The notes under the pieces were generated by a model. It made no database searches and had not been told where the DNA came from. It was given only the letters and a program-made list of their open reading frames with translations. From Burkholderiaceae bacterium (GTDB taxonomy: Bacteria > Pseudomonadota > Gammaproteobacteria > Burkholderiales > Burkholderiaceae): DNA of 46,013 bases. Location: positions 1 to 46,013 of the forward strand of contig CANFME010000007.1 of assembly GCA_947448305.1 (NCBI GenBank). The letters run 5' to 3'. Shown here one piece after another: positions 8,453 through 17,302 of the stretch. Position numbers and translations under genes: made by a program. Positions within the stretch are counted from its first letter, which is position 1. Each line of letters starts with the position of its first letter.

Positions 8453-9817
8453 ATGACAAAAAAAATATTTACTTACTCAAAAGAGCAATTTCAACAAATT
8501 ATAAAAGATACACTCGCCGATGCAAAAGCTTTAGGGGCAACCGACGCTGCAGTGGAGATATCTGAAGGGCATGGTTTATCGATCAGCACGCGTTGTGGAG
8601 AAATTGAAACCATAGAACAAAGTGTCGATAAATCCATGGGAGTCAGTATCTACCTTGGGTACAAAAAAGGCAATGCCAGTACTAGTGATTTTTCTGAGGC
8701 GTCATTAAAAAGAACAGTGCAAGCTGCTTACGATATAGCGAGATTCACGGCTGAAGACACTTTTTCAGGGCTTGCTGAGGGTGAACTTTTAGAATTATCT
8801 CCAAAGGATTTAGATTTATTTCATCCATGGGAGCTGTCCGTTGAAGAAGCAGTAGAGATTGCACGAAAGGCTGAAGAGGCTAGTTTTGCTGTTAGTAAAT
8901 TGATTACGAATAGTGACGGCGCGACAGTCGCTTCGAATCAAGCGCATTTTCAGATGGGAACAACGAAAGGCTTTTTAGCAGGCTATCCATTTTCAAGACA
9001 CTTTATTTCTTGTGCACCCATTGCTAGTAAAAGTAAAAAACAGGGTAGTGCCATGCAACGAGATGATTGGTATACATCCTCTAGAATGCCTCAATCCTTG
9101 GCGAAGCCAGAAGAAATTGGTGCCTATGCTGCCAAACGCGCTTTATCTCGACTCAATACCCGTACTATCAAAACACAAAAATGTCCTGTTATTTTTGAGG
9201 CTCCACTTGCAGCAGGTCTTCTTGGCAGTTTTGTGCAGGCTGTTTCTGGTGGTTCCTTATATAGAAAATCGAGCTTTTTACTTGATTCACTAGGAAAACA
9301 AATTTTTCCAAAACATATTCAAGTTGATGAGGATCCACATCGTCCGCGCGAGACTGGAAGTACCCCGTTTGATGATGAAGGCGTTAAAACCCATAAGAGA
9401 GTCGTAGTGGATGACGGTATATTGCAGGGCTATTTTTTATCGACCTACTCAGCTAGAAAGCTAGGCATGCAAACTACGGGTAATTCGGGCGGCTCTCATC
9501 ATTTACGACTTCGAAGCAAGCTTACTTCCGTGGATCAAAATTTAGATGATTTATTGCAGCAAATGGGTACTGGTTTATTAGTGACAGAAGTGATGGGCCA
9601 AGGTGTTAACTATGTAACGGGAGATTACTCCAGAGGTGCCTTTGGATACTGGGTCGAAAACGGACAAATTTGTTATCCCGTTGAAGAAATTACCATCGCA
9701 GGGAATCTTAAAGAGATGTTCATGAATATTGCGACGATTGGTGGCGATACCTTGGTACGTGGCACAAAAGAAACTGGCTCAATCCTCATCAATGAAATGA
9801 TGATTGGTGGAAGCTAG
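8453..9817 (+). CDS. pmbA: Metalloprotease PmbA/TldE
   Basis: I choose ATG 8453 (MTKKIFTYSKEQF), giving 454 residues, the family length; an upstream GTG at 8402 would add 17 atypical residues. The family pattern is clear: AAVEISEGHGLSIS near the start and SGGSLYRKSSFLL, GNSGGSHHLRL and GQGVNYVTGDYSRGAFGYWVENG later. TldE pairs with TldD as a heterodimer, in which TldD carries the zinc site; the complex trims modified peptides and acts in CcdA degradation. No tldD lies in the window. A TATGAT at 8441-8446 would start transcription at about the ATG, so the message may be leaderless. Its stop shares CTAG with the folA stop. Confidence 0.92.
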   Translation: MTKKIFTYSKEQFQQIIKDTLADAKALGATDAAVEISEGHGLSISTRCGEIETIEQSVDKSMGVSIYLGYKKGNASTSDFSEASLKRTVQAAYDIARFTAEDTFSGLAEGELLELSPKDLDLFHPWELSVEEAVEIARKAEEASFAVSKLITNSDGATVASNQAHFQMGTTKGFLAGYPFSRHFISCAPIASKSKKQGSAMQRDDWYTSSRMPQSLAKPEEIGAYAAKRALSRLNTRTIKTQKCPVIFEAPLAAGLLGSFVQAVSGGSLYRKSSFLLDSLGKQIFPKHIQVDEDPHRPRETGSTPFDDEGVKTHKRVVVDDGILQGYFLSTYSARKLGMQTTGNSGGSHHLRLRSKLTSVDQNLDDLLQQMGTGLLVTEVMGQGVNYVTGDYSRGAFGYWVENGQICYPVEEITIAGNLKEMFMNIATIGGDTLVRGTKETGSILINEMMIGGS

Positions 9818-10323
9818 GCGAGGGAATTACGCCGGTAGGTAATAAATGAATAAGCCGGAAAAGACTCACCTTGTTTTAGAGGATTATCTTGGATAGGGTA
9901 ATCCTCTCGCTCGACGATCTCCCACGTTGAGTCAATTTTTGGAAAAAAGGCATCACCTTCTACCTCAATATCTACTTCAGTAATGATTAATTGGTCGACT
10001 AGAGTAAGTGCCTGCTCATATATTTGTGCGCCACCGATAATAAATATTTGACTGGCATCATCACACGCCGCAAGGGCAGTTTCTAGTGACGAGAAACACT
10101 CTGCTCCAGAAAGCTCTAGATTGATTTGACGACTAATGACTATATTTCTTCGGTTCGGTAAAGGCCTACCTAGGGAATCCCATGTTTTTCTACCCATAAC
10201 TATGGGATGTCCGCTAGTAAGCGCTTTAAAGTGCTTTAAATCAGCTGGAAGATGCCATGGCAATTGATTATTGATGCCGATAACACCGGATTTTGAACGC
10301 GCCACAATAATGCTAATAGCCAC
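9814..10323 (-). CDS. folA: Dihydrofolate reductase
   Basis: A 169-residue DHFR with GVIGINNQLPWHLPADL, which carries the catalytic loop and an Asp after LPA, the NADPH motif VMGRKTWDSLG, and IFIIGGAQIY. It regenerates tetrahydrofolate from the dihydrofolate made by ThyA, encoded 9 bp upstream on the same strand. The start is GTG, with AGGAAAA overlapping the thyA stop, which suggests translational coupling. The 3' end overlaps pmbA by 4 bp, both stops sharing a CTAG. Confidence 0.97.
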   Translation of the reverse strand: MAISIIVARSKSGVIGINNQLPWHLPADLKHFKALTSGHPIVMGRKTWDSLGRPLPNRRNIVISRQINLELSGAECFSSLETALAACDDASQIFIIGGAQIYEQALTLVDQLIITEVDIEVEGDAFFPKIDSTWEIVEREDYPIQDNPLKQGESFPAYSFITYRRNSLA

Positions 10324-10332
10324 AATATTTTC

Positions 10333-11127
10333 CTAAATAGCTACAGGTGCTTTAATCGCAGGGTGACAAGAGTAGTTAATTACCTCAAAGTCTTCGAATT
10401 CATAGTCAAAAATTGACTCAGGATGACGTTTAATGACTAGTTTTGGTAAAGGATAAGGTTCTCTAGAAAGTTGTAAGTCGACTTGTTCTAGATGATTGAG
10501 ATACAAGTGACAATCGCCTCCAGTCCAAACAAAGTCGCCCACGTCTAGGTTGGTTTGTTGCGCAATCATATGCGTTAATAAGGCGTAACTAGCGATATTA
10601 AATGGCACTCCTAAGAAAATATCCGCGCTTCGTTGATAGAGTTGGCAAGATAGCTTACCGTCAGCCACATAAAATTGGAAAAAGGCGTGGCATGGTGCCA
10701 AAGCCATCGACGGAATATCTGCAACATTCCATGCAGAAACAATCAATCTTCTTGAATCAGGTGTTTTTTTAATTTGGTCAATTAATTGCGTGATTTGGTC
10801 AATATGTCCACCATTCGGGGTTGGCCATGAACGCCATTGATAACCGTAAATGGGACCAAGTTCACCGTCTTCTTTCGCCCACTCATTCCAAATGGAAACC
10901 CCACGATCTTTTAGCCAATTGTTATTCGTGCTTCCCTGCAAAAACCAGAGAAGCTCGTGAATGATTGACTTTAAGTGAACTTTTTTGGTGGTCACCAAAG
11001 GAAAGCCTGCAGACAAATCAAAGCGCATTTGGTGTCCAAAGACCGATAAAGTCCCCGTACCTGTGCGGTCCGTTTTCTTGGCGCCATGTTCTAAAACATG
11101 GCGCATCATGTGTAAATAAGAGTCCAT
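10333..11127 (-). CDS. thyA: Thymidylate synthase
   Basis: A 264-residue ThyA, identical in length to the E. coli enzyme. Key motifs are TDRTGTGT, the active-site loop [12 protein letters not shown] with the nucleophilic Cys, [18 protein letters not shown], and DCHLYLNH. It methylates dUMP using methylene-THF. The start fits family alignments ([15 protein letters not shown]), but no Shine-Dalgarno precedes it; the 20 nt upstream are nearly all A/T and follow a strong hairpin after the reductase stop. It is followed closely by folA. Confidence 0.98.
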   Translation of the reverse strand: MDSYLHMMRHVLEHGAKKTDRTGTGTLSVFGHQMRFDLSAGFPLVTTKKVHLKSIIHELLWFLQGSTNNNWLKDRGVSIWNEWAKEDGELGPIYGYQWRSWPTPNGGHIDQITQLIDQIKKTPDSRRLIVSAWNVADIPSMALAPCHAFFQFYVADGKLSCQLYQRSADIFLGVPFNIASYALLTHMIAQQTNLDVGDFVWTGGDCHLYLNHLEQVDLQLSREPYPLPKLVIKRHPESIFDYEFEDFEVINYSCHPAIKAPVAI

Positions 11128-11138
11128 TATTAATTCTA

Positions 11139-11187
11139 ATTGATTAATCGGTTGAATTTAATAATCTAACCGATTTTTATAATCAAT
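11139..11187 (-). promoter_or_regulatory. Stem-loop between ferredoxin reductase and thyA
   Basis: AATCGGTT (11146-11153) pairs perfectly with AACCGATT (11168-11175). The stem extends through ATTGATT (11139-11145) with AATCAAT (11181-11187) after a 5-nt bulge. It reaches into the reductase stop codon. Read on the transcribed minus strand, no U-tract follows, so it is probably not a simple terminator. A T-run (11174-11178) would suit termination only of a plus-strand transcript. Confidence 0.5.
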
Positions 11188-12256
11188 CGAAAGTTGGGGT
11201 TTCTACACCTAAAACTTTGTGGAGTTTAGGTGAGGTAGTGGTGTACTGTAAATGAACCTTCTTATCAGGGTACATATATTCCTTTGCAGCAAAAGCAGCA
11301 AGGGCGGCTTCATGGAATCCTGAAAGAATCAATTTCTTTTTACCCGGGTAGGTATTGATGTCACCCACAGCGAAGATGCCAGGAATATTGGTTGCAAATT
11401 TTTCCGTGTCGACGACAAGTTGTTTACGCTCTATATCAAGTCCCCAATCTGCAATCGGGCCCAATTTAGGTGATAAACCAAAGAAAACTAACAACATATC
11501 CAGAGGAATACGACGCGTTACGCCATCAGTTCCGGTCAATTTAATATGGGACAAAGAGTCACCATTTTGTTCATAGCCAGTAATCTGGCCCACTTCAAAC
11601 TGCATCTCATACTGCTCGCAGAGATCTTTCATTTTGGCAACCGATGCAGGAGCAGCCTTAAATCCATCACGACGGTGGATTAAGATAACGCTCTCAGCTT
11701 TGCCAATAAAGTTGAGGGTCCAATCAAGAGCGGAGTCGCCACCACCAACAATGACGATGTTTTTACCCATAAACTGATCAGGGTTTTTAACTCGGTAAAA
11801 AAGTTGTTTGTTTTCAAACTGTTCAATGCCATCAACTTTGATCGTTCTAGGTTGGAACGAACCAACCCCTGCAGCAATAAAAATCGTCTTAGTCAAAAAG
11901 CGTGTTCCAATCGATGTTACCAAAATAAATCGGCCATCTTCTTGACGGGATACTTCAACGACTTCTTGATTTAAGTGAAACGTAGGACCAAATGGTGCTA
12001 TTTGTTTGAGAAGGTTATCTGTCAGTTCTTGACCTGTACAAACTGGAACTGCAGGAATATCGTAAATGGGTTTATCAGGGTATAACTCAACACATTGACC
12101 GCCAACCACTGGCAAGGAATCAATCACATGTGCTTTTATTTCTAATAGGCCTAACTCGAAAACCTGAAAAAGACCTACAGGGCCAGCACCTACGATGACT
12201 GCTTCGGTTTCGATTGTTTCAGATGGGTTGAATTGAGGGGTGTTAAGTTCTGCCAC
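11183..12256 (-). CDS. Ferredoxin--NADP reductase, thioredoxin reductase-like type
   Basis: A 357-residue flavoprotein with an FAD motif (VIVGAGPVG, Gly23-Gly28), [17 protein letters not shown], a second dinucleotide motif [11 protein letters not shown] for NAD(P)H, and [11 protein letters not shown] near the C-terminus. It lacks the CxxC pair of thioredoxin reductase, which places it in the YumC-type ferredoxin-NADP reductases. The upstream gene encodes a 7Fe ferredoxin, a natural partner. The start is GTG with AGGAAA upstream. The 112-bp gap to fdxA holds a striking nested hairpin. Confidence 0.87.
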   Translation of the reverse strand: MAELNTPQFNPSETIETEAVIVGAGPVGLFQVFELGLLEIKAHVIDSLPVVGGQCVELYPDKPIYDIPAVPVCTGQELTDNLLKQIAPFGPTFHLNQEVVEVSRQEDGRFILVTSIGTRFLTKTIFIAAGVGSFQPRTIKVDGIEQFENKQLFYRVKNPDQFMGKNIVIVGGGDSALDWTLNFIGKAESVILIHRRDGFKAAPASVAKMKDLCEQYEMQFEVGQITGYEQNGDSLSHIKLTGTDGVTRRIPLDMLLVFFGLSPKLGPIADWGLDIERKQLVVDTEKFATNIPGIFAVGDINTYPGKKKLILSGFHEAALAAFAAKEYMYPDKKVHLQYTTTSPKLHKVLGVETPTFD

Positions 12257-12301
12257 GAAAATTTCCTAGATACACAAAAAAGATTTTACAAGTCACTAAT
12301 G

Positions 12302-12358
12302 CTTTAAGCTATGTGGGGGTTTTGCATCAAAAAATTTTGCAAAACTTTCAGCTTAAAG
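12302..12358 (-). promoter_or_regulatory. Nested perfect hairpins between fdxA and its reductase gene
   Basis: The outer arms CTTTAAGCT (12302-12310) and AGCTTAAAG (12350-12358) form 9 perfect pairs. Inside them GTTTTGCA (12319-12326) pairs with TGCAAAAC (12338-12345), 8 more. The structure begins 10 nt after the fdxA stop on the minus strand. No U-tract follows the outer stem, so it looks like an mRNA stability, processing or attenuation element setting the ferredoxin:reductase ratio. Confidence 0.6.
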
Positions 12359-12368
12359 ACAACAAATC

Positions 12369-12692
12369 TTAGCGAATGAGTAACCCAAGTTTATTCTTAA
12401 CATCTTTGAACTCATCCGCATCCGGGAGTGATGCCTTCGATTTTGTAATCGATTTCCATTGACGCGAAAGTTCAGTATTGAGTTTAATAAACTCTTGCTG
12501 GTCTCCAGGCACGTCATCTTCTGCATAAATAGCATTTACAGGACATTCTGGAACACAAACAGCACAATCAATGCACTCGTCTGGATCGATCGTTAAAAAA
12601 TTGGGACCTTCTCTGAAACAGTCGACAGGACAAACATCGACACAGTCAGTATATTTACATTTGATACAAGCTTCGGTGACAACGTAAGTCAT
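12369..12692 (-). CDS. fdxA: 7Fe ferredoxin FdxA
   Basis: From ATG 12692 the protein is 107 residues ([17 protein letters not shown]), the standard FdxA length; an upstream in-frame ATG at 12719 would add nine unusual residues. Cysteines fall at 9, 12, 17 and 21, and at 40, 43, 46 and 50, with an extra Cys25, the pattern of one [3Fe-4S] and one [4Fe-4S] cluster. It is a low-potential soluble electron carrier. The next gene on this strand encodes a ferredoxin reductase, suggesting a dedicated pair. No convincing Shine-Dalgarno precedes either start. Confidence 0.95.
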   Translation of the reverse strand: MTYVVTEACIKCKYTDCVDVCPVDCFREGPNFLTIDPDECIDCAVCVPECPVNAIYAEDDVPGDQQEFIKLNTELSRQWKSITKSKASLPDADEFKDVKNKLGLLIR

Positions 12693-12845
12693 GTGATGTA
12701 TAAAGTATGTTAAAAACATTATTCTAGCCGAGAATACTGTTTTTCTGCAAAAACACTGTGAAATTCGTTATACATTGTTGTGATTTACATATTACGCTGT
12801 AAAAAATGTCCTTTAAAATCTAAATTTTTTGTTGAAAGACTACTT

Positions 12846-13838
12846 ATGAACTCTAGTATTACCCGCCCAAAAATTCTAGTTGCCCGTAGGATTTTCCCTG
12901 AGGGGATTGAAAGACTAGAGGCCATCTGTGATATTGATTATGTTGATCAAATTGAGCCTTTGACTAAAGTTGAATTATCTCAACGATTAAAGGATAAGGA
13001 CGGAGCATTAGTGACGGGTAGTGAAAGAATTGATGCTGAAACCATCAAAGATGCTAAAGCATTAAAAATCATTTCCAATATCGCAGTAGGGTTTAATAAT
13101 TTTGATGTTGAGGCACTTAATCAAAAAGGTATTATTGGTACCAACACACCTGACGTCCTGACAGATACAACCGCTGACATGGGCTTTGCGTTATTAATGG
13201 CTATTTCCAGAAGATTATCAGAGGCAGAGAGATGGCTCAGAGACGGTCAATGGCATCATTGGGAGATGGGGCGTATGTTGGGCGTAGATATTCATCATTC
13301 AACCCTTGGGATTATGGGCATGGGGAGAATTGGACAAGCCATTGCAAAGCGGGGTTTAGCCTTCGGCATGAATGTCATTTATTACAATCGCAAGCCTCTA
13401 TCCAAAGACTTAGAGCAAGCCTGCCAAGCTACCTATGTGGATAAAGAAACTTTATTAAAAAATTCGGATCATGTCATGTTAGTGATGCCATATTCAACTG
13501 ATAGTCATCATTTCATTGGTGCCAAAGAATTGGCCATGATGAAGTCGACTGCAACCTTGGTTAATATTGCAAGGGGCGGAATTGTTGATGATAACGCCTT
13601 AGTGGAAGCGCTTCAACGGAATCAAATTTTCGGTGCTGGACTTGATGTTTACGAGGGGGAACCTAAACTTCATCCAGGATTACTCGATTTACCCAATGTG
13701 GTTTTAGCACCCCACATTGGTAGTGCAACAGAAAAAACACGTTACTCGATGATGAATCTTGCGATTGATAATTTATTAGCAGGACTTGCGGGTGAGAGAC
13801 CAAAAACGATGATTAACCCAGAGATTTGGGGGAAATAA
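12846..13838 (+). CDS. D-2-hydroxyacid dehydrogenase (glyoxylate/hydroxypyruvate reductase-like)
   Basis: A 330-residue NAD(P)-dependent dehydrogenase starting at ATG 12846, preceded by GAAAG; a GTG at 12780 would add 22 atypical residues. The Rossmann motif is GIMGMGRIGQAIAKR. The catalytic Arg lies in VNIARGG, the Glu in DVYEGEP and the His in APHIGSAT. The pattern fits the GhrB/glycerate dehydrogenase branch, so hydroxypyruvate or glyoxylate is the likely substrate, but close relatives act on 2-ketogluconate or phosphite and sequence alone does not settle it. It runs alone, divergent from fdxA, and ends 3 bp from a convergent gene. Confidence 0.85.
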   Translation: MNSSITRPKILVARRIFPEGIERLEAICDIDYVDQIEPLTKVELSQRLKDKDGALVTGSERIDAETIKDAKALKIISNIAVGFNNFDVEALNQKGIIGTNTPDVLTDTTADMGFALLMAISRRLSEAERWLRDGQWHHWEMGRMLGVDIHHSTLGIMGMGRIGQAIAKRGLAFGMNVIYYNRKPLSKDLEQACQATYVDKETLLKNSDHVMLVMPYSTDSHHFIGAKELAMMKSTATLVNIARGGIVDDNALVEALQRNQIFGAGLDVYEGEPKLHPGLLDLPNVVLAPHIGSATEKTRYSMMNLAIDNLLAGLAGERPKTMINPEIWGK

Positions 13839-13841
13839 TCG

Positions 13842-14156
13842 TTAATTTTGATTCGGTTCTTCTTTGGGGGACGGTTGTTCGACTGCGATTTCTTTTAAAT
13901 CCAGCTCAATTCCCCCAAATTTAGCAGCAACCCAGTTGTAAACTTTGCATGCCAACCATAGAATAGAAAAACCAAAAATAACGTTTAAAAATACCCCGTA
14001 AAGAACTACAAATAGGGGGATTTCGCCGTATCGAAAATACGCGTCAAAGAAGAATAAGCCAATGATTGGTAATGAAAAACACAGATAAACTAAAACTAAG
14101 GTTTTAGCCGTATGAATTGGGTCAACTGAAATGATTTCTCTTTTACTACTGCTCAT
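13842..14156 (-). CDS. Small two-helix membrane protein, unknown function
   Basis: I do not recognise this 104-residue protein. It has a short polar N-terminus, hydrophobic helices at about 18-40 and 48-72, then KVYNWVAAKFGGIEL (71-85) and an acidic, Pro-rich tail. The YN-x(6)-GGIE stretch after a second helix recalls DUF3566-type membrane proteins, but this is only a resemblance. The gene is monocistronic, with 69 AT-rich bp to moeA downstream of its own start side, and its stop lies 3 bp from the dehydrogenase stop. Confidence 0.65.
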   Translation of the reverse strand: MSSSKREIISVDPIHTAKTLVLVYLCFSLPIIGLFFFDAYFRYGEIPLFVVLYGVFLNVIFGFSILWLACKVYNWVAAKFGGIELDLKEIAVEQPSPKEEPNQN

Positions 14157-14225
14157 AACTACAATCCGGTCTGTGGTAACAATGGCGTTATAAAATTTAT
14201 TATTGTTTAAATTATATTGGAAATG

Positions 14226-15548
14226 TTACAAAAGCATTTCTATATTTACTAGATCACCTTCTTCTATCGAAGATGTCTGAGCTGCTAAGACAATTAAACA
14301 ATCTGCTTGACTCATGGAGCTAAGAACACCTGAGCCTTGATTTTTATAGGGCTCAACCCATAATTGACCTGAGAAATCAGTTGAAAGCCGAGCTCTCAAA
14401 AACTCTGTCCGGCCAACACGCTTTTTAAAAGGCACTTTTAACTTTGCTACAAGTGAAACTTTTTTAGTTGCAATAGCACCACTTAAAAATTCAATCATGG
14501 GGCGCACAAACTGTAGAAATGTAATCATGACCGCTACAGGATTACCCGGTAAGCCAAATAAAACAGATTCACTTTGAGGTTGTACTATTTTGCCAAATGC
14601 CATCGGGCGTCCAGGCTTGATAGCTAATGTCCAAAAAGCTACATCACCTAATTCTCGCATTACTTGCTTTGTGAAGTCTGCTTCCCCGACAGAAACACCC
14701 CCTGAGGTGATAATGATATCGGCTTGATTTGCAGCATTTGAGAAGGCGATCTTAAGGGCTTGAGCATCATCTTTGACGATACCAAAATCCAGTAATTGGA
14801 TATTTAGATCATGTAACAGGCCAATTAAGGTAAATCGATTACTGTCATAAACTCGGCCTGGTAATAAGGCCTGACCTACAGGAGTTACCTCATTGCCAGT
14901 AGAAAAAATAGCAACTTTTAATTGATCAAAAACTTCAACATCGCTCAACCCCATTGATGCCAGCATCCCTAGGTCACTTGCCTTTAGACGCCGACCTTTG
15001 GATAAGACAATTTCACCTATCTTTAAATCTTCACCCATCATTCGACAATTTTCTTGGGCACGAATCTTATTTTTAGGGAAAGTAATCACAGCATTCTCTT
15101 GGTGAACCCATTCTTGAGGAATCACTGTATCGCATGAGGGTGGCAGGAGGGCGCCGGTTGTGATTTGTATTGCTTGAGTTACAGGTTGAAAATTCGAAAA
15201 TTCTTGTAAAACATCACCAGCAAATTGTTTGCCAATTACATGCAATTGAATTTCTGACGAATCACTTTGAAGTGCTTGGCTATGAAATGCATAGCCGTCC
15301 ATTGCCGAATTATTAGCGACTGGCACATTCATTAAGGCTTTGATATCGACAGCTAAAACTCGACCAAAAGCTTCTTCGACAGGAATTCTTGTGATTTTTA
15401 ACTGACCTAAGCGTGATTCTGTATAAGAGCGCATGAAGTCTAAAGCGGCATCAAGACCCAATGACTTAGGGTTAAACAAATCAGACCCAAGCTTACTTTG
15501 CCACTCGTCTTGGAAGGCATTTAGTGAAGGAAGATTACTCGTTGTCAT
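14226..15548 (-). CDS. moeA: Molybdopterin molybdenumtransferase MoeA
   Basis: A 440-residue MoeA. Motifs include NSAMDGYAF near residue 80, IFSTGNEVTPVG, the MoaB-like loop ITSGGVSVGEADF, and GLPGNPVAVM, with a C-terminal beta-barrel. MoeA removes AMP from adenylylated molybdopterin while inserting molybdate. The ATG overlaps the mobA stop as ATGA, so translation is probably coupled. It is the last gene of the rne-moaA-mobA-moeA series. Length is slightly above the E. coli protein, owing to the N-terminus. Confidence 0.96.
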   Translation of the reverse strand: MTTSNLPSLNAFQDEWQSKLGSDLFNPKSLGLDAALDFMRSYTESRLGQLKITRIPVEEAFGRVLAVDIKALMNVPVANNSAMDGYAFHSQALQSDSSEIQLHVIGKQFAGDVLQEFSNFQPVTQAIQITTGALLPPSCDTVIPQEWVHQENAVITFPKNKIRAQENCRMMGEDLKIGEIVLSKGRRLKASDLGMLASMGLSDVEVFDQLKVAIFSTGNEVTPVGQALLPGRVYDSNRFTLIGLLHDLNIQLLDFGIVKDDAQALKIAFSNAANQADIIITSGGVSVGEADFTKQVMRELGDVAFWTLAIKPGRPMAFGKIVQPQSESVLFGLPGNPVAVMITFLQFVRPMIEFLSGAIATKKVSLVAKLKVPFKKRVGRTEFLRARLSTDFSGQLWVEPYKNQGSGVLSSMSQADCLIVLAAQTSSIEEGDLVNIEMLL

Positions 15549-16153
15549 TGGAGAGTTTGTTCAATTTGTAATAACTCTTCAGGAGTATTGATATTTAGAA
15601 AGGCTTGGGAATCATCAAATAGTACTTTTTGATGGGACAAGGAAGCAAACCATCGATCAATTTTTCGTTGTCCTGTTTGTAAAAAAAGATTCAAACTTTC
15701 CAAAGTCGTTTTTTTTAATAAACAAAAGACAGGATGAGCTTGTTCTTGGCCGTTCTCAATGGTGACTACATAACAACAATCTACTTGAGATTGTGCCATC
15801 GCCTGCAAGAGTCGATCAACCAAGTTACTTGGAAATAAGGGGGTATCACAGGGCATAATAAGAACGTAAGGAGTTGTGGCGTGGGTTAAACCCACTTGAA
15901 AGCCAGCGAGGGGGCCACGATAGTCCAAAGTAATATCGCTTGTTACTGGCCAGCCAAAAGTTTGATACTGGTCAATATGTCGGTTAGCATTCAGTAAAAT
16001 TGAACCCACTTGATCTTTACAGCGATCAATTGCCCAGGCAACCAATGCTTTATTTTGTAGCAGGATCAGGCCTTTATCTTGACCGCCCATTCGTTGTGCT
16101 TGACCACCACACAAGATTAATGCAGTAATCTCTTTTGCATTAATTTTTTTCAC
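15545..16153 (-). CDS. mobA: Molybdenum cofactor guanylyltransferase MobA
   Basis: A 202-residue nucleotidyltransferase with the signature LILCGGQAQRMGGQDKG near residue 12 and DYRGPLAG in the middle. It transfers GMP from GTP to Mo-molybdopterin, giving the bis-MGD cofactor of DMSO-reductase-family enzymes. The start is GTG, which shares one base with the moaA stop (TAG/GTG). The stop overlaps moeA by 4 bp. Its presence implies that at least one bis-MGD enzyme, such as a formate dehydrogenase or nitrate reductase, is encoded elsewhere. Confidence 0.95.
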   Translation of the reverse strand: MKKINAKEITALILCGGQAQRMGGQDKGLILLQNKALVAWAIDRCKDQVGSILLNANRHIDQYQTFGWPVTSDITLDYRGPLAGFQVGLTHATTPYVLIMPCDTPLFPSNLVDRLLQAMAQSQVDCCYVVTIENGQEQAHPVFCLLKKTTLESLNLFLQTGQRKIDRWFASLSHQKVLFDDSQAFLNINTPEELLQIEQTLQ

Positions 16154-17274
16154 TAGCCACCTATATAAGACATTTCAACTTTTGCATGAGAAATTTCCCC
16201 AGCGTGAATTTTGCCCCTTAGTTCAGAATAGCGATCTTGTCTTCCCTGCCAAATATTTGCAATCGCATTGCTAATTTCAAGATCGCTCACATCGGTTCTC
16301 AATAACTGCTTTAGATCAAAACCAGTATTGGCAAATAAACAGAGAAATAATTTACCTTCCATGGAAATACGTGCTCTGGTACAAGTGCTACAAAATGCCT
16401 GAGTCACACTAGAAATGACGCCGATTTCACCGGCTCCATCCACATATTGCCACTTTTGCGCAACTTCCCCAGAGTAACCTTGTTCAACTGGAACGATTGG
16501 GTATTTTTCGTTAATTAAATCCACAACTGATTGGGAAGGAACTACTTCAGACATTTGCCAACCGTTGGTATTTCCAACATCCATATATTCGATAAAACGT
16601 AAAATTACACCGGTATTTCGAAAATGCTCGACCATGGGCAGAATCTCATGATCATTGACTCCTTTTTTTACCACCATATTGACTTTAATATTCTTAAAGC
16701 CCACTAAGGAGGCGGTTTCAATGCTATCTAATACATCTTTGACGGGGAAATCAACATCATTCATTTGTCTAAATATTGCATCATTGATTCCGTCTAAACT
16801 CACCGTCACTCGACTAAGACCAGCATCAAATAAGGCTTTTGCTTTTTTTTGCAGAAGACTTCCATTGGTCGTTAGTGTGAGGTCTATGGGCTTGCCTGAG
16901 GGGGTCCTCATGATACTGAGCATACCCACTAGATCTTCAATACCTTTTCTTAACAGTGGCTCACCACCTGTCAGTCGGATCTTTTCAACGCCATGACCAA
17001 TAAATATCCCTGCAAGACGGATAATTTCCTCAAAGCTCAGTAGCTCTGACTGGCCTAAATAGTTATATTGTTTAGTAAAAATTTCCTTAGGCATGCAATA
17101 GGAGCAGCGAAAGTTACAACGATCCGTGACGGATATTCTCAAGTCATGCAATAGACGACCATGGGAATCTTGTAATAAACCCACAGGAGCTTTTAGCTCC
17201 TTCGGAATAATGGGTAAGGTGGTAAAACTACTCTTTAAATCATCTAGTGATGTAATCGGAATAGTTTTACTCAT
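16153..17274 (-). CDS. moaA: GTP 3',8-cyclase MoaA
   Basis: A 373-residue radical SAM enzyme that with MoaC turns GTP into cyclic pyranopterin monophosphate. The N-terminal cluster motif CNFRCSYC follows DLRISVTDR, a GGEPLLR motif follows at about 100, and the C-terminal cluster is [10 protein letters not shown] then LCLF. The chain ends in GG, the conserved C-terminal Gly-Gly needed for activity. No Shine-Dalgarno is evident. The start lies 28 bp after the rne stop on the same strand, so readthrough from rne is likely. No moaC, moaD or moaE is in the window. Confidence 0.97.
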   Translation of the reverse strand: MSKTIPITSLDDLKSSFTTLPIIPKELKAPVGLLQDSHGRLLHDLRISVTDRCNFRCSYCMPKEIFTKQYNYLGQSELLSFEEIIRLAGIFIGHGVEKIRLTGGEPLLRKGIEDLVGMLSIMRTPSGKPIDLTLTTNGSLLQKKAKALFDAGLSRVTVSLDGINDAIFRQMNDVDFPVKDVLDSIETASLVGFKNIKVNMVVKKGVNDHEILPMVEHFRNTGVILRFIEYMDVGNTNGWQMSEVVPSQSVVDLINEKYPIVPVEQGYSGEVAQKWQYVDGAGEIGVISSVTQAFCSTCTRARISMEGKLFLCLFANTGFDLKQLLRTDVSDLEISNAIANIWQGRQDRYSELRGKIHAGEISHAKVEMSYIGG

Positions 17275-17302
17275 TTGTAAATTTCTGGTTCAGTGCTATG
17301 AA

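Noticed and set aside
11183..12256. Thioredoxin reductase
   Set aside because: The CxxC redox pair is absent and a ferredoxin gene is adjacent; the ferredoxin reductase branch fits better.
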